The notes under the pieces: model-generated | Told to the model about the DNA's origin: nothing | The model's input: the letters and a program-made list of their open reading frames with translations, nothing else | The model's database searches: none | Origin: a virus | Length of the DNA: 35,894 nt | Virus record (IMG/VR): IMGVR_UViG_3300017770_000055 | Span: 1 to 35,894 of that record | Reading direction: 5' to 3' (one strand) | Part shown: in pieces, positions 21,196 to 28,670 of the stretch | Position numbering within the stretch: the stretch's first letter is position 1 | How the letters are laid out: every line of letters begins with the position of its first letter | Translations under genes and position numbers: made by a program

Positions 21196-22101
21196 TCAAT
21201 CCTCAGCGAGTTTAGCGAAGTAAGAGAGGTCGGGATCTTCCTCCTCTTTCATTGATTCTACACTGCTTCCAAACCCAGTGTTGAAACTAGGTTCCTCTTT
21301 GGCAACTGTCACTGTGTTGAACACTGGATCCTGCTCTTCCTCTTCCTGCACACGGGCAGTGCGAGTCTTACCAAGTACCAGATTCAGACGTGCTTCAAGG
21401 TCAGTGTAGGACTTGAAGTTCTTCTGAGCAGTGAAGTCAGCAAGGGAATACTGACTGTTGTAGATCTCTTCCAGACGATCGTCATCAAAGTCTCCGAGTG
21501 TAGATGCCGAAGCAAACTCAGAGCGATCATAGTTCCAGTAACCATCTTGCTTGACGATCTTCAACTTGAAGTCAGCACCCTTCCAGAAGTCGAAAGGATT
21601 GATGGGTGTCTCGTCTTGGAACTGGGGCTTCATTGCCTCAACAATCTTGTCGTGGATCTTCTTACCATACTTGTAGAGGAAGACACGACCTTCGTTCTCA
21701 GGATGCAGAGGATCCTTGACAACAAAGATGTTGGAGTAGTAAGAGAGTTTACGCTTCTGCTTACGTGCAATCTCCTTGTCACTATCAAGACCACTGTTCC
21801 ACAGTGTGCGATTCAGATCGCCCACAGGATCTTTCTGGTTCAAAGTAGTGAGAGAGTTCTCAATATACCAACCACCAGGACCTTGGAATGCATGGGACCA
21901 GATCTGTGCCCATGGCAGGTCCTCACCTGTGGGTTCAGGCAGGAAACGAATGACTGCATAACCGTTACCTGCTTTGTCAACCTCAGGTTTCCAAAGACGT
22001 TCGTCAGGACCATTACCTCCTGAACCTTTGCTCATCTTATCCAGTTCCTTTGTCAGTGCTGCAATGGATCCGCTGGACTTTTTGAGAGATGAAAATGACA
22101 T
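21196..22101 (-). CDS. gp32: gp32 single-stranded DNA-binding protein (301 aa)
   Basis: MSFSSLKKSSGSIAALTKEL then DERLWKPEVDKAGNGYAVIR and FLPEPTGEDLPWAQIWSHAF; KRKLSYYSNIFVVKDPLHPE-NEGRVFLYKYGKKIHDKI corresponds to the T4 gp32 core [23 protein letters not shown]. The protein coats replication-fork single strands. The Cys residues of the T4 zinc site are missing. The C-terminus is acidic (SMKEEEDPDLSYFAKLAED), as expected for partner binding. The open frame continues 22 codons upstream, but the family start is MSF at 22101, with GGAGAA four nt away. The leader carries a hairpin followed by A-rich sequence, resembling the T4 autoregulatory operator. Confidence 0.92.
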   Translation of the reverse strand: MSFSSLKKSSGSIAALTKELDKMSKGSGGNGPDERLWKPEVDKAGNGYAVIRFLPEPTGEDLPWAQIWSHAFQGPGGWYIENSLTTLNQKDPVGDLNRTLWNSGLDSDKEIARKQKRKLSYYSNIFVVKDPLHPENEGRVFLYKYGKKIHDKIVEAMKPQFQDETPINPFDFWKGADFKLKIVKQDGYWNYDRSEFASASTLGDFDDDRLEEIYNSQYSLADFTAQKNFKSYTDLEARLNLVLGKTRTARVQEEEEQDPVFNTVTVAKEEPSFNTGFGSSVESMKEEEDPDLSYFAKLAED

Positions 22102-22127
22102 CGTATTCTCCGTATTGTGTTTTGTAT

Positions 22128-22151
22128 TTGGTCTGTGTGTCACCTGACCAA
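22128..22151 (-). promoter_or_regulatory. Hairpin in gp32 mRNA leader (possible autoregulatory site)
   Basis: Minus strand TTGGTC, 12-nt loop, GACCAA (6 bp), with an upstream GACC that could compete or form a pseudoknot. It is followed by about 16 nt of A-rich unstructured sequence and the GGAGAA ribosome site. T4 gp32 represses itself by binding such a leader. Confidence 0.45.
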
Positions 22152-22155
22152 GGTC

Positions 22156-22184
22156 ATCATGACACACTATTTATGGGGTGTCAA
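22156..22184 (-). promoter_or_regulatory. Sigma70-type promoter before gp32
   Basis: TTGACA at 22179-22184, 17-nt spacer, CATGAT at 22156-22161 on the minus strand. The -35 is perfect and the -10 is 4/6. A CATAAATA late-type box (22168-22175) lies within the spacer, so one region could serve both programmes. Confidence 0.5.
22168..22175 (-). promoter_or_regulatory. Late-type box CATAAATA before gp32
   Basis: Minus-strand CATAAATAG embedded in the spacer of the sigma70 promoter, 66 nt before the gp32 ATG. One base from consensus. Confidence 0.4.
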
Positions 22185-22546
22185 CCCCCATTCTGTAATT
22201 CTTTTTTCCAACCCAGGAGTTTGTCCTCCATGACTTGGAGGATCTGTAAGAGGTTGCTCTCGCCATCGGTGTAGAGATTAGACACGGTATCGATACGGTT
22301 CTTCATCTCTTGCACCTCCGTCTCCTCGTCACCATCTTCCTCAACATAATTTGCCATCATTTCTAGGCGTGAGTAGAATACTTTCTGCTTAGCAATGAGT
22401 TCTAATGTTTTATTAATGTGATTAATCTTCGCTTCATCATCAAATCCCTTAAACTCTTGCGACATTTTAAGGAGTTCTGTGTATGAAGTTTGTAGATCAT
22501 TCAGTTCTTCTTGAACGATTTCAGATTTAAAAAAGTCTTCGGTCAT
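22181..22546 (-). CDS. DUF1825-like protein (121 aa)
   Basis: MTEDFFKSEIVQEELNDLQT then YTELLKMSQEFKGFDDEAKI and KVFYSRLEMM closely follow the cyanobacterial DUF1825 pattern (F-F-D-S-E-I-V-Q-E-E, then G-x-F-D-x-E-x-K, then a helix with Y-R-x-F). It is all helical, probably coiled coil. Function unknown; homologues occur in nearly all marine cyanobacteria and in cyanophages, so it is likely host-derived. It overlaps the preceding gene by 4 nt (ATGA) and ends just before the gp32 promoter. Confidence 0.78.
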   Translation of the reverse strand: MTEDFFKSEIVQEELNDLQTSYTELLKMSQEFKGFDDEAKINHINKTLELIAKQKVFYSRLEMMANYVEEDGDEETEVQEMKNRIDTVSNLYTDGESNLLQILQVMEDKLLGWKKELQNGG

Positions 22547-22812
22547 AGTTTTACTCCTGCGAGATCTCGAATCGATCCCACTACTCTTGTGTATAGGTGA
22601 AGGGTCCCCTCCTGTTCACATTTAAGATGCCACCTAGACATAGTAAGCACTGCATCATATGTACCACCTGTCAAGAAATCATCTCCTGTGGATTTCAAGA
22701 TAGATGTGAACAAACCATACCTGGTTTCTTTTATACGAAATGCATCATCAATCCACTCATAGGGGGAGGACTCCCCTGCTGGTTCGTTTGATGCAGTTGA
22801 GGTGTTGTGCAT
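22543..22812 (-). CDS. Hypothetical protein (89 aa); start uncertain
   Basis: After a polar N-terminus (MHNTSTASNEPAGESSPYEW) come DDAFRIKETRYGLFTSILKS and GGTYDAVLTMSRWHLKCEQE, ending VVGSIRDLAGVKL. No family recognised. The chosen ATG overlaps gp33 by 56 nt, unusually long here, and has a poor ribosome site, so the true start may be inside. Confidence 0.55.
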   Translation of the reverse strand: MHNTSTASNEPAGESSPYEWIDDAFRIKETRYGLFTSILKSTGDDFLTGGTYDAVLTMSRWHLKCEQEGTLHLYTRVVGSIRDLAGVKL

Positions 22813-23002
22813 TTGCTTTGATCTTGTCTTTAAGTGGTTTACTAATTAGTTTGCTTACCATTTCAAACTCAATCTCATACTCTTCACAGACAGTAGCGAC
22901 TGCTTCGATGTAATTGATGAGTCCATTGTTATTTTGTACTGTGTGTTCCACCAGAGCACTGAACTTGTTCTGAGTCATAAAGTTTTCTTCGAGTTCTTTC
23001 AT
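22757..23002 (-). CDS. gp33: gp33 late transcription coactivator (81 aa)
   Basis: The core FSALVEHTVQNNNGLINYIE, then AVATVCEEYEIEFEMVSKLI and SKPLKDKIKANAQHLNCIK, parallels the T4 gp33 helices (IEKMVEEFGMSYLEA, FLEENSIPETQFAKFI, IIEKIQSEAIDENLL). gp33 bridges RNA polymerase, the sliding clamp and sigma gp55 to fire late promoters, which fits the TAAATA boxes across this window. The ATG at 23002 overlaps the exonuclease stop (ATGA); a second Met (MTQNKF) is at 22978. Confidence 0.72.
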   Translation of the reverse strand: MKELEENFMTQNKFSALVEHTVQNNNGLINYIEAVATVCEEYEIEFEMVSKLISKPLKDKIKANAQHLNCIKRTSRGVLPL

Positions 23003-23682
23003 CTATTGATACCCTCCTGAAAATAACGGTATTCTTTGATCCATTTGCAGAGAGTATCAATATACGGTATCTTATCATACTTCTCGACCACTTGCATCTC
23101 TCCATTCTCTGCCACAGAGAGGGTCACAAGTTTCTTTACTTCACAACCAGTCAACTCCCAGTACATGTAAGCATACGCTGCTTCCTGTACGAAATACTTT
23201 TTAAGAAAAGATTCTTTCTTCAAAGTACCTGTTGTTTTGAAGTCGATGATTGCTAACTCACCATCAAACTCAGCAATGCAGTCAACACGACCAGCAATGC
23301 ATAGATCAGTAGAATACAAAGGGGCTTCAATAATATGAAGATTGTCGATACGATCAAGAGTCTCACGAGCAAACCCAAAAAGGTACGAGGCAAGACCTTC
23401 GCTTTTCTTAACTTTTTCAATGTTGCCTTTAAGGTAGTCTTCAACGATGCCATGATACTTGGTACCTCTCCATGATGATGTGCGTCTGATCTTTTCTGCT
23501 TCTGTGTACCCAACTCTCTGCTCCCACTTACGGATGCCTTCGATAGATTGATGACCTACGACAGTGGTGACAGATGGATACCAGTTACCATTGGGTGCTT
23601 TATAGAAGCGACCACGTTCACTGGTCCTACTTTCGAGTTCATTGATCTCAGCAGCAGGACCTACATAATTAAATGTTTTCAT
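22999..23682 (-). CDS. RecB/MGME1-like PD-(D/E)XK exonuclease (227 aa)
   Basis: NGNWYPSVTTVVGHQS near the start, then WRGTKYHGIVEDYLKG (the RG-x-x-x-H motif, H77), AGRVDCIAEFDGELAIIDFK with Asp134 and D147-F-K149, and a helix with EAAYAYMYWELTG. This is the active-site order of RecB-type single-strand exonucleases such as MGME1. It probably works in replication, recombination or host DNA breakdown. It is coupled to phoH upstream (1-nt overlap) and to gp33 downstream (ATGA). Confidence 0.78.
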   Translation of the reverse strand: MKTFNYVGPAAEINELESRTSERGRFYKAPNGNWYPSVTTVVGHQSIEGIRKWEQRVGYTEAEKIRRTSSWRGTKYHGIVEDYLKGNIEKVKKSEGLASYLFGFARETLDRIDNLHIIEAPLYSTDLCIAGRVDCIAEFDGELAIIDFKTTGTLKKESFLKKYFVQEAAYAYMYWELTGCEVKKLVTLSVAENGEMQVVEKYDKIPYIDTLCKWIKEYRYFQEGINR

Positions 23683-24434
23683 TAACTAAATCCAAGGTTG
23701 ATTTTACTGACCAGGTACTCACGGACGAGACCAGATCGTACAATATCTTCAATCCCAAACTCAACACAGTCAAATGATGGCATGGTCTGTAAGATCTTCA
23801 TGAAGTCTAGCACACCTGTGCGCTCATTAGATTTAAGCAAGTCCGATTGGTTGTAGTCACCAGAGAAAATAATCTTAGCGTCTTGTCCCACACGGGTGAT
23901 GATTGAATCTAGTTCATGGAAATTCAAGTTGGAGAACTCATCTACGATGATGATACACTGATCAAGTGTCACACCACGAATGAATGATGTAGACCAGAAT
24001 GATACAGTCTCTTGTGCTCTAAGATTATCATAGAGCATTTCAAACTGATTGTCATCTGGCATGGTAAACATGTACTTAACCATGTTCTTGTAAGGAATCT
24101 GATACCGATCACTCTTGTCTTCAAGGTCGCCAGGTAAGAAACCAATCTCTCTTGTAGGAACAAGAGAGCGAACCATGTAGATCTTCTCGTATGGTGTCTC
24201 AGGATCTAGTACCTGCTGCATAGCAAGGTAAAGACTAATGAAAGTTTTACCTGTACCAGCAGCACCGTGCAGAACTAAGTTCTTACCCTCAGCGTAGGAT
24301 TCAAACACTTTCTCCTGATTTTCAGTGAGAGGTTCAATAGTTTTCAGATGATCTAGATTGATTGGTTTCTTCCTACGCATCTGCTTTGCAGTCAGATTTG
24401 TGTTAGGAGTCTTACGCTTACGGGCAGCAGGCAT
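23682..24434 (-). CDS. phoH: PhoH-like ATPase (250 aa)
   Basis: Walker A GAAGTGKT at residues 57-64, after a Q-motif-like ENQEKVFESYAEGKNLVL; Walker B IIIVDEFSNL at about 165-174; sensor-type KIIFSGDYNQSD at about 190. PhoH-like NTPases occur in most T4-like cyanophages; their role in infection is not settled. The N-terminal 28 residues are strongly basic. The start lies 1 nt after the preceding stop. Confidence 0.92.
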   Translation of the reverse strand: MPAARKRKTPNTNLTAKQMRRKKPINLDHLKTIEPLTENQEKVFESYAEGKNLVLHGAAGTGKTFISLYLAMQQVLDPETPYEKIYMVRSLVPTREIGFLPGDLEDKSDRYQIPYKNMVKYMFTMPDDNQFEMLYDNLRAQETVSFWSTSFIRGVTLDQCIIIVDEFSNLNFHELDSIITRVGQDAKIIFSGDYNQSDLLKSNERTGVLDFMKILQTMPSFDCVEFGIEDIVRSGLVREYLVSKINLGFS

Positions 24435-24435
24435 A

Positions 24436-24666
24436 TCAGGTATAACGTGAAAGGTTTGCTCGGGGGTGTTCGGATTGGATCTTAGACATTACTTCTTTGA
24501 ATCCATCGGATTGTTTGGGTTTACCATAGGTAGTGCCAGCGATTCCCGCTTGCCAGTCCTTGTCCCAGTCAGGGTTATCTTTTCTCCATTGATCATATGC
24601 TTTCATAGTCATGGAGAACTCTTGTTTCTCACCTGTGTTCTTATTTATTACGTTATATGTAGGCAT
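24436..24666 (-). CDS. Conserved hypothetical protein (76 aa)
   Basis: MPTYNVINKNTGEKQEFSMT followed by MKAYDQWRKDNPDWDKDWQA and a basic tail. The first 20 residues resemble the beta hairpin of FmdB-type zinc-ribbon proteins, but all the cysteines are missing, so metal binding is not expected. Found beside phoH; function unknown. It overlaps the preceding small ORF by 1 nt (TAATG). Confidence 0.65.
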   Translation of the reverse strand: MPTYNVINKNTGEKQEFSMTMKAYDQWRKDNPDWDKDWQAGIAGTTYGKPKQSDGFKEVMSKIQSEHPRANLSRYT

Positions 24667-24836
24667 TAGTTTTGAGGTAGAGGTGTAGTTGTGAGCACCG
24701 TGGCTGAGGGTTTGGATGCTTCAAAGATCTTCCTGGCCTCAGATGCACAAGCACCCTGGACATTTTCTTTCAGTCTTTTGTTACCTGTACTAGGCAACTT
24801 GTATGTAATCTGATAGGGATACTGTTTCATAATCAT
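24666..24836 (-). CDS. Hypothetical small protein (56 aa)
   Basis: ORF from ATG at 24834-24836 to TAA at 24666-24668, joined by TAATG overlaps to thyX upstream and the 76-residue gene downstream. Product begins MIMKQYPYQITYKLPSTGNK, continues with a helical CASEARKIFEASKP, and ends TTTPLPQN. The pattern (short strand, then a helix holding A-R-K-I-F-E) suggests a compact alpha-beta fold. Function unknown. Confidence 0.7.
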   Translation of the reverse strand: MIMKQYPYQITYKLPSTGNKRLKENVQGACASEARKIFEASKPSATVLTTTPLPQN

Positions 24837-25540
24837 TAGTCAATCTTTAAACAAGGTTGGAGGTCATCTTCATAACTATGGCAGTCGCGATCGGTCTTAG
24901 AGACCCACCCAAGCGCCTCTGAGACGATAGGAAACTTGCACTTGAAGTGACGCTTGCAGAGTTCTGCAATGTCCATGTGCTCCTTCTGAGTACCGTTAGA
25001 GGTACGCAGATTGATGTAATGGATCCATGACCTGAGATTTCCTGTCATGTAAAGTTTAGTCCCTACCGCCAAAGGTAATACAAAACGAGCACACTCTTTT
25101 GCAATACCATCATCAAGCATATTTTGATATAGTTCCATACCATGCTTGAAGTGATCCTGCATGAGGATCTCATACTTCTGAATCAAGAATGGATCTACAT
25201 CATCAATACTATTCTGACGATTCTTATCATCCTGACGACGCAACTCAGGCAAGGCAATCTTATCACCTAGTGCAGACGAGTCAGCATACCGTTGTGAAAA
25301 CTCTTGGAAGCAGAATGAACGGTGCCTCAGGATCTGAGCACCCAGACCGCGAGTCGTTTCAATTTGCAGAGTCATTGATGCTTGCTCGAACACAGACCAG
25401 TGTCCATGTTGAATACAATACTTCAATAGTCCAGCAACCTTTGGGTTATCCTGGTTGTTAGGATTACTTACTCGGGCAATGTATCCAATAGTTTTCTCTG
25501 CATCAGGAGTTGCAGAGATAAAACATACTTGTGGTTTCAT
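24836..25540 (-). CDS. thyX: Flavin-dependent thymidylate synthase ThyX (234 aa)
   Basis: The ThyX motif RHRSFCFQEFSQRY lies at residues 72-85 (RHR, seven residues, S, then RY), preceded by HWSVFEQASMTLQIETTRG. The family makes dTMP from dUMP using FAD, NADPH and methylene-tetrahydrofolate. At 234 residues it is of normal length. Later ThyX features, LPLAVGTKLYMTGNLRSWIH and the Arg-rich LRTSNGTQKEH, are also present. It starts 4 nt inside the small membrane-protein gene and supports phage nucleotide supply. Confidence 0.93.
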   Translation of the reverse strand: MKPQVCFISATPDAEKTIGYIARVSNPNNQDNPKVAGLLKYCIQHGHWSVFEQASMTLQIETTRGLGAQILRHRSFCFQEFSQRYADSSALGDKIALPELRRQDDKNRQNSIDDVDPFLIQKYEILMQDHFKHGMELYQNMLDDGIAKECARFVLPLAVGTKLYMTGNLRSWIHYINLRTSNGTQKEHMDIAELCKRHFKCKFPIVSEALGWVSKTDRDCHSYEDDLQPCLKID

Positions 25541-25773
25541 TTAAATAATACTCGCGCTAAAATATACAGACCGACAGACTTGATGTAACCGATAGCAGGT
25601 AGTCCAAACAATGCAGGCATCGTTACATTCCATGCTACCCAGACTAAAAAGGGAGCAAAGATGATACCAGTGATAGCAGTAAGAGTTACGAGAGCAAGGT
25701 GCTTCGACTCGTCACTCTCCTGCTCAGTATCTTTGTTGCGATCCAACTCAAATGTATACATGGACTTACTCAT
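25537..25773 (-). CDS. Small membrane protein (78 aa)
   Basis: A charged N-terminus (about 27 residues) is followed by two hydrophobic segments: LALVTLTAITGIIFAPFLVW and a second near the end (YIKSVGLYILARVLF). It is a likely inner-membrane protein with the first 27 residues soluble. No family recognised. It overlaps both neighbours by 4 nt. Confidence 0.6.
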   Translation of the reverse strand: MSKSMYTFELDRNKDTEQESDESKHLALVTLTAITGIIFAPFLVWVAWNVTMPALFGLPAIGYIKSVGLYILARVLFK

Positions 25774-26045
25774 TTCTTTGGTTTCTTAGGAGGTGTTGCC
25801 TGTTGAGCACCCCATAGTTTTGGATTTGCTCTGCCTTCGGTTTGTGTGATGGTCACAAAGTCTTTCTTATGCTTGTCATAATAATGATCAAACATCTCCG
25901 AGACTTTATTACCGACTGCAATATCATAGTGACTGATGTCATCCACCAGGTACTCGATAATGTATGCAGTATAGGGGAGACTCTTGTCTAATGCAAGAGA
26001 TGGATCACAGTCTTCATGTAAGATTTTCAAGAACGTCCACCCCAC
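25770..26045 (-). CDS. Hypothetical protein (91 aa)
   Basis: MGWTFLKILHEDCDPSLALD, then YIIEYLVDDISHYDIAVGNK and a basic Pro/Lys tail (ATPPKKPKK). No family recognised. Its first 19 nt overlap the preceding gene. Confidence 0.6.
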   Translation of the reverse strand: MGWTFLKILHEDCDPSLALDKSLPYTAYIIEYLVDDISHYDIAVGNKVSEMFDHYYDKHKKDFVTITQTEGRANPKLWGAQQATPPKKPKK

Positions 26046-26458
26046 TGGATCTCAGGGAATGCTTCTTGCACACATGCCTTAGTGACTTTGAAACGTTTGC
26101 CAAGGATCTTATCCTTTGCTTTGATCAGTACCTCTGCCTCATCAGGATGCAATCCTTCTAGCATTTGAATAAACATCCTCTCACGACGGATGGAAGGGAC
26201 ATCAGACCCACCCTTGAAGAAGTGATGAAGCAATCGTGATTCATGAATCAGATTAGTGTGCTCAGTACCAACAGGTGCCTCATTCTTATTGAATGGTGGT
26301 ACACCTTCTGGCATGAGGGACACAACAGAATCATCATAGTTGATGATCAAGATCATACGCAACGCTGGTGAATTGTTTTCTTGCAGGATCTTAATCTTTT
26401 CTGCCTTAGTCTTAGCGTTGTGTGCCTTTTGTAGGATCTCAGAGATAAGCAATTTCAT
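26027..26458 (-). CDS. Conserved cyanophage protein, DUF6433-like (143 aa)
   Basis: MKLLISEILQKAHNAKTKAE, KIKILQENNSPALRMILIIN, EAPVGTEHTNLIHESRLLHH and ERMFIQMLEGLHPDEAEVLI are stretches I associate with a widely conserved T4-like family of unknown function (DUF6433), often beside RNase H. Helical, no catalytic motif. A CATAAATA box inside rnh at 26560-26567 could be a promoter, about 100 nt upstream. Confidence 0.65.
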   Translation of the reverse strand: MKLLISEILQKAHNAKTKAEKIKILQENNSPALRMILIINYDDSVVSLMPEGVPPFNKNEAPVGTEHTNLIHESRLLHHFFKGGSDVPSIRRERMFIQMLEGLHPDEAEVLIKAKDKILGKRFKVTKACVQEAFPEIQWGGRS

Positions 26459-26459
26459 T

Positions 26460-27338
26460 TCAAAAATCAGTAATGTGGTCTAGCATTTCGTTCAACTCAT
26501 GTCTACCAAAGTAAACATACATCTGACCCCTGCTTGGAGTCGGAACAGTCTCAAACGTATTTATGATGTTAGCGTTAACCTCCTCAGGTATGTAGTCGAA
26601 GTCAATTAGTTTACGATTGCGTTCGTAGTTCAGAGATGTAACCTCATCACAGAACTGTTCAGGTGCTAACTCAACCCACTTAGCAAGTTTGACTTTGGAT
26701 AGTGGACGTTGCCTCTTACCAGCAACAAAGGTGTCATCATCAGATAGGTAGTTAGGAATACCATCACCCCGATCACCCTTGATAATATGTTCAAGGAGAT
26801 ACTTCTTAGGGTCTAGACATTCAACAAACTTTTTCTGTACAGGATTGAACTGATCAACAAACTTATACCGTTGCAGTTGTTGAAAGTCTTTATCTCCACT
26901 GAGGATGAGTACCTTCTGTGGTGGTTGCATACTGTTCTGCAACCTAATGTTTCTGTGTGCTTGGTCTTTCACAAGTGTCGCGATGACATCATCTGCCTCG
27001 GCACCATCAACTTCAATAACTTTGTAGGGAAGAAACTCTCGGATCTCATCACGGATGTGATTAAGAACCTCAAAGATCTCATTCCAATCGAGAGCGGACT
27101 TCTCTCTGTCCCTCTTACGAGTACCTTTGTAGTAAGAGAACTCTTTACGACGCCAGTAGTGCTTACTGTCATAGCAAAGAACAAGTTCGCCATATGTTTT
27201 AGTGAACTTGTTACGATAGAACCGTAAAGAATTCAAGACCATATGGCGAACTAGACGTTCACTTACTTTGGAATCTGTACTTGTGAGGGACACCATCAGG
27301 TTGCTGATGCAAACCTGATTCATATCAACAAGGATCAT
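26460..27338 (-). CDS. rnh: RNase H / 5'-3' FEN-type nuclease (292 aa)
   Basis: MILVDMNQ gives the first metal-binding Asp. Then LVLCYDSKHYWRRKEFSYYK with basic active-site residues, VDGAEADDVIATL with the acidic cluster, KVLILSGDKDFQQLQRYK, and IIKGDRGDGIPNYLS complete the FEN/T4 RNase H order. T4 Rnh is 305 residues. It removes RNA primers and flaps from lagging strands. It is near gp32, which stimulates it in T4. A 1-nt gap separates it from the DUF6433-like gene. Confidence 0.9.
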   Translation of the reverse strand: MILVDMNQVCISNLMVSLTSTDSKVSERLVRHMVLNSLRFYRNKFTKTYGELVLCYDSKHYWRRKEFSYYKGTRKRDREKSALDWNEIFEVLNHIRDEIREFLPYKVIEVDGAEADDVIATLVKDQAHRNIRLQNSMQPPQKVLILSGDKDFQQLQRYKFVDQFNPVQKKFVECLDPKKYLLEHIIKGDRGDGIPNYLSDDDTFVAGKRQRPLSKVKLAKWVELAPEQFCDEVTSLNYERNRKLIDFDYIPEEVNANIINTFETVPTPSRGQMYVYFGRHELNEMLDHITDF

Positions 27339-27344
27339 TAGACC

Positions 27345-27584
27345 TCAATCGTCTTCATCATACATCATATCATCTTCCTCGTGGAAGCGCAAGTAGTAGA
27401 GAGGTTGGTCTGATAACTGTCCATCCTCATCATACATCTCAGGATGCATAACGATCTTAGCATACTCTGCTTGGTCTGACCAAGTGTCAAAGACGTGCTT
27501 CAAGTTCCATGATACAAGGAAACCCAATGCAAAACTTCCGACCGTTAGGAAGAAAGCGATGTAAAGAAATGATGCATCTGCCAT
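27345..27584 (-). CDS. Small single-span membrane protein (79 aa)
   Basis: The N-terminus MADASFLYIAFFLTVGSFAL plus GFLVSW is one hydrophobic segment, followed by a cytoplasm-type acidic tail ending EEDDMMYDEDD. No family recognised. A CTAAATAA late-type box is 21 nt before the ATG, and GGGAGAA is well placed as a ribosome site. Confidence 0.65.
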   Translation of the reverse strand: MADASFLYIAFFLTVGSFALGFLVSWNLKHVFDTWSDQAEYAKIVMHPEMYDEDGQLSDQPLYYLRFHEEDDMMYDEDD

Positions 27585-27605
27585 GGTCGTTCTCCCTAGG
27601 TAACA

Positions 27606-27613
27606 TTATTTAG
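27606..27613 (-). promoter_or_regulatory. Late-type promoter CTAAATAA
   Basis: Same octamer as before gp5 and gp26, overlapping the TAA stop of the 123-residue gene and 21 nt before the next ATG. Confidence 0.4.
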
Positions 27614-27977
27614 TCTTGTTCTTCTTGATCTTACTCCCCAGTTTACGACCTGGTTTTCGCTCTGCATGGTACCTCCATGCATCATCAAGAATACTGTACA
27701 GATAGTCCTTAATCTTACGTGCTTTTGGTTTAGGAAGATGACCGTATGCTTCACGTAGTTGCTTGTCACCTCCCTTGATGTAGTCTTCCAACTCTAACAC
27801 TGTAAAACTAAGGTTAGCAGCAGTCGTGGACTCGATAAAGACATTAGTCTGTCGCCTAGTCCACTGGTTTGATTGTAGGTAGGGATACATTTTGAATACA
27901 AACTTGTTCTCCATCATAGCAAGGTCGATAGACCTCTCTATGATTTCATAAAGTTCATAGTCATTGATGTCGTTCAT
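27606..27977 (-). CDS. Conserved hypothetical protein (123 aa)
   Basis: MNDINDYELYEIIERSIDLA then KFVFKMYPYLQSNQWTRRQT, LKELEDYI-type helix (LELEDYIKGGDKQLREAYGH) and a strongly basic C-terminus (KPGRKLGSKIKKNKTK). The basic tail suggests nucleic-acid contact, but no domain is recognised. Its start overlaps the glutaredoxin stop by one base. Confidence 0.62.
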   Translation of the reverse strand: MNDINDYELYEIIERSIDLAMMENKFVFKMYPYLQSNQWTRRQTNVFIESTTAANLSFTVLELEDYIKGGDKQLREAYGHLPKPKARKIKDYLYSILDDAWRYHAERKPGRKLGSKIKKNKTK

Positions 27978-28228
27978 TAGATTAGGTTGTTTTCACGAAG
28001 GTATTTGATCGCTTCGGTACATCCACCGATGGTTCGACCATTGATCAGAACCTGTGGGAAGGTAGCACCTTGTCCGAATTCAGATTTGAATTGAGTGCGG
28101 GTGAAGTTCTGGTCAAGTACCTGTTCAGTATACGACCACCCACGCATCTTGTAAACCTCTTTGATCTTGGTGCAGTAAGGACACCCAGGTCTTGTGTAGA
28201 TTACTGTACCACCAGGAGAATTTGCCAT
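27977..28228 (-). CDS. Glutaredoxin (83 aa)
   Basis: VIYTRPGCPYCTKIKE carries the dithiol site C16-P-Y-C19; TFPQVLINGRTIGGCTEAIK has the cis-Pro loop and GG turn that bind glutathione. Full-length, single domain. In T4 (nrdC) such proteins reduce ribonucleotide reductase; cyanophage glutaredoxins are thought to do the same. It starts 20 nt after the terminator of the porin-like gene, so it must have its own promoter or rely on read-through. Confidence 0.92.
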   Translation of the reverse strand: MANSPGGTVIYTRPGCPYCTKIKEVYKMRGWSYTEQVLDQNFTRTQFKSEFGQGATFPQVLINGRTIGGCTEAIKYLRENNLI

Positions 28229-28248
28229 GATAATTATGAATAAAGATT

Positions 28249-28271
28249 AAAAAAGGGGAGCATTGCTCCCC
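28249..28271 (-). terminator. Rho-independent terminator after the porin-like gene
   Basis: Minus strand GGGGAGC, AAT loop, GCTCCCC, followed by six T: a 7-bp GC-rich stem and U-tract, 27 nt after the porin-like stop. Confidence 0.88.
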
Positions 28272-28298
28272 CTATATAGCATCAAGTTATCTTGAAGA

Positions 28299-28670
28299 TC
28301 AGAAGGAATACTTCAAACCCAACTTAGCACCGTATCCACGGTCGATGTCAGCATCGCCTGAACCCACGAAGGAGACTTCACCATATGCACCGAGAGCATC
28401 GGTCAAACCGACACCAACACCTGCCTTACCAGAAGGAACGGTTTCGGTTTCGCCACCATCAGGACTGACCAGAGTAGCGCCACCCTGCACGTAGTAGGAA
28501 GCAGACTCGCCAAGAGCACCTTCATAACCCAGGTGAAGGTCAGTTCCAACGCCGTTGTACTCCGAACCCGTCCAACCAGCATTGGCTTCGACGTTAACGT
28601 AAGGTCCAGCGAAAGCGGCACCAGCAGAGACAGAAAGGGCAGCGGTTGCTGCGAATACAGATTTGATCAT
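28299..28670 (-). CDS. Porin-like exported beta-barrel protein (123 aa)
   Basis: Signal peptide MIKSVFAATAALSVSAGAAF then AG, cleaved near AFA. The mature part is a series of alternating strands (YVNVEANAGWTGS, DLHLGYEGALGESASYYVQG, GKAGVGVGLTDALGAYGEVS) and ends LGLKYSF with the C-terminal Phe typical of outer-membrane beta-barrel proteins. About 100 mature residues would make only a small barrel or half a barrel. Similar proteins are widespread in T4-like cyanophages. It has a sigma70 promoter (28855-28883) and a late box (28770-28777) upstream with a long structured leader, plus its own terminator, so it is a monocistronic unit. Confidence 0.75.
   Translation of the reverse strand: MIKSVFAATAALSVSAGAAFAGPYVNVEANAGWTGSEYNGVGTDLHLGYEGALGESASYYVQGGATLVSPDGGETETVPSGKAGVGVGLTDALGAYGEVSFVGSGDADIDRGYGAKLGLKYSF

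Noticed and set aside
22102-22167. 22-codon N-terminal extension of gp32
   Set aside because: The gp32 family begins at MSFSSLKK with GGAGAA just upstream. The extension would translate the promoter-proximal leader and hairpin.
25964-25996. TTGCAT-17-TATACT promoter-like sequence inside the 91-residue gene
   Set aside because: The -35 box is poor and the site is within coding sequence with no transcript boundary nearby.
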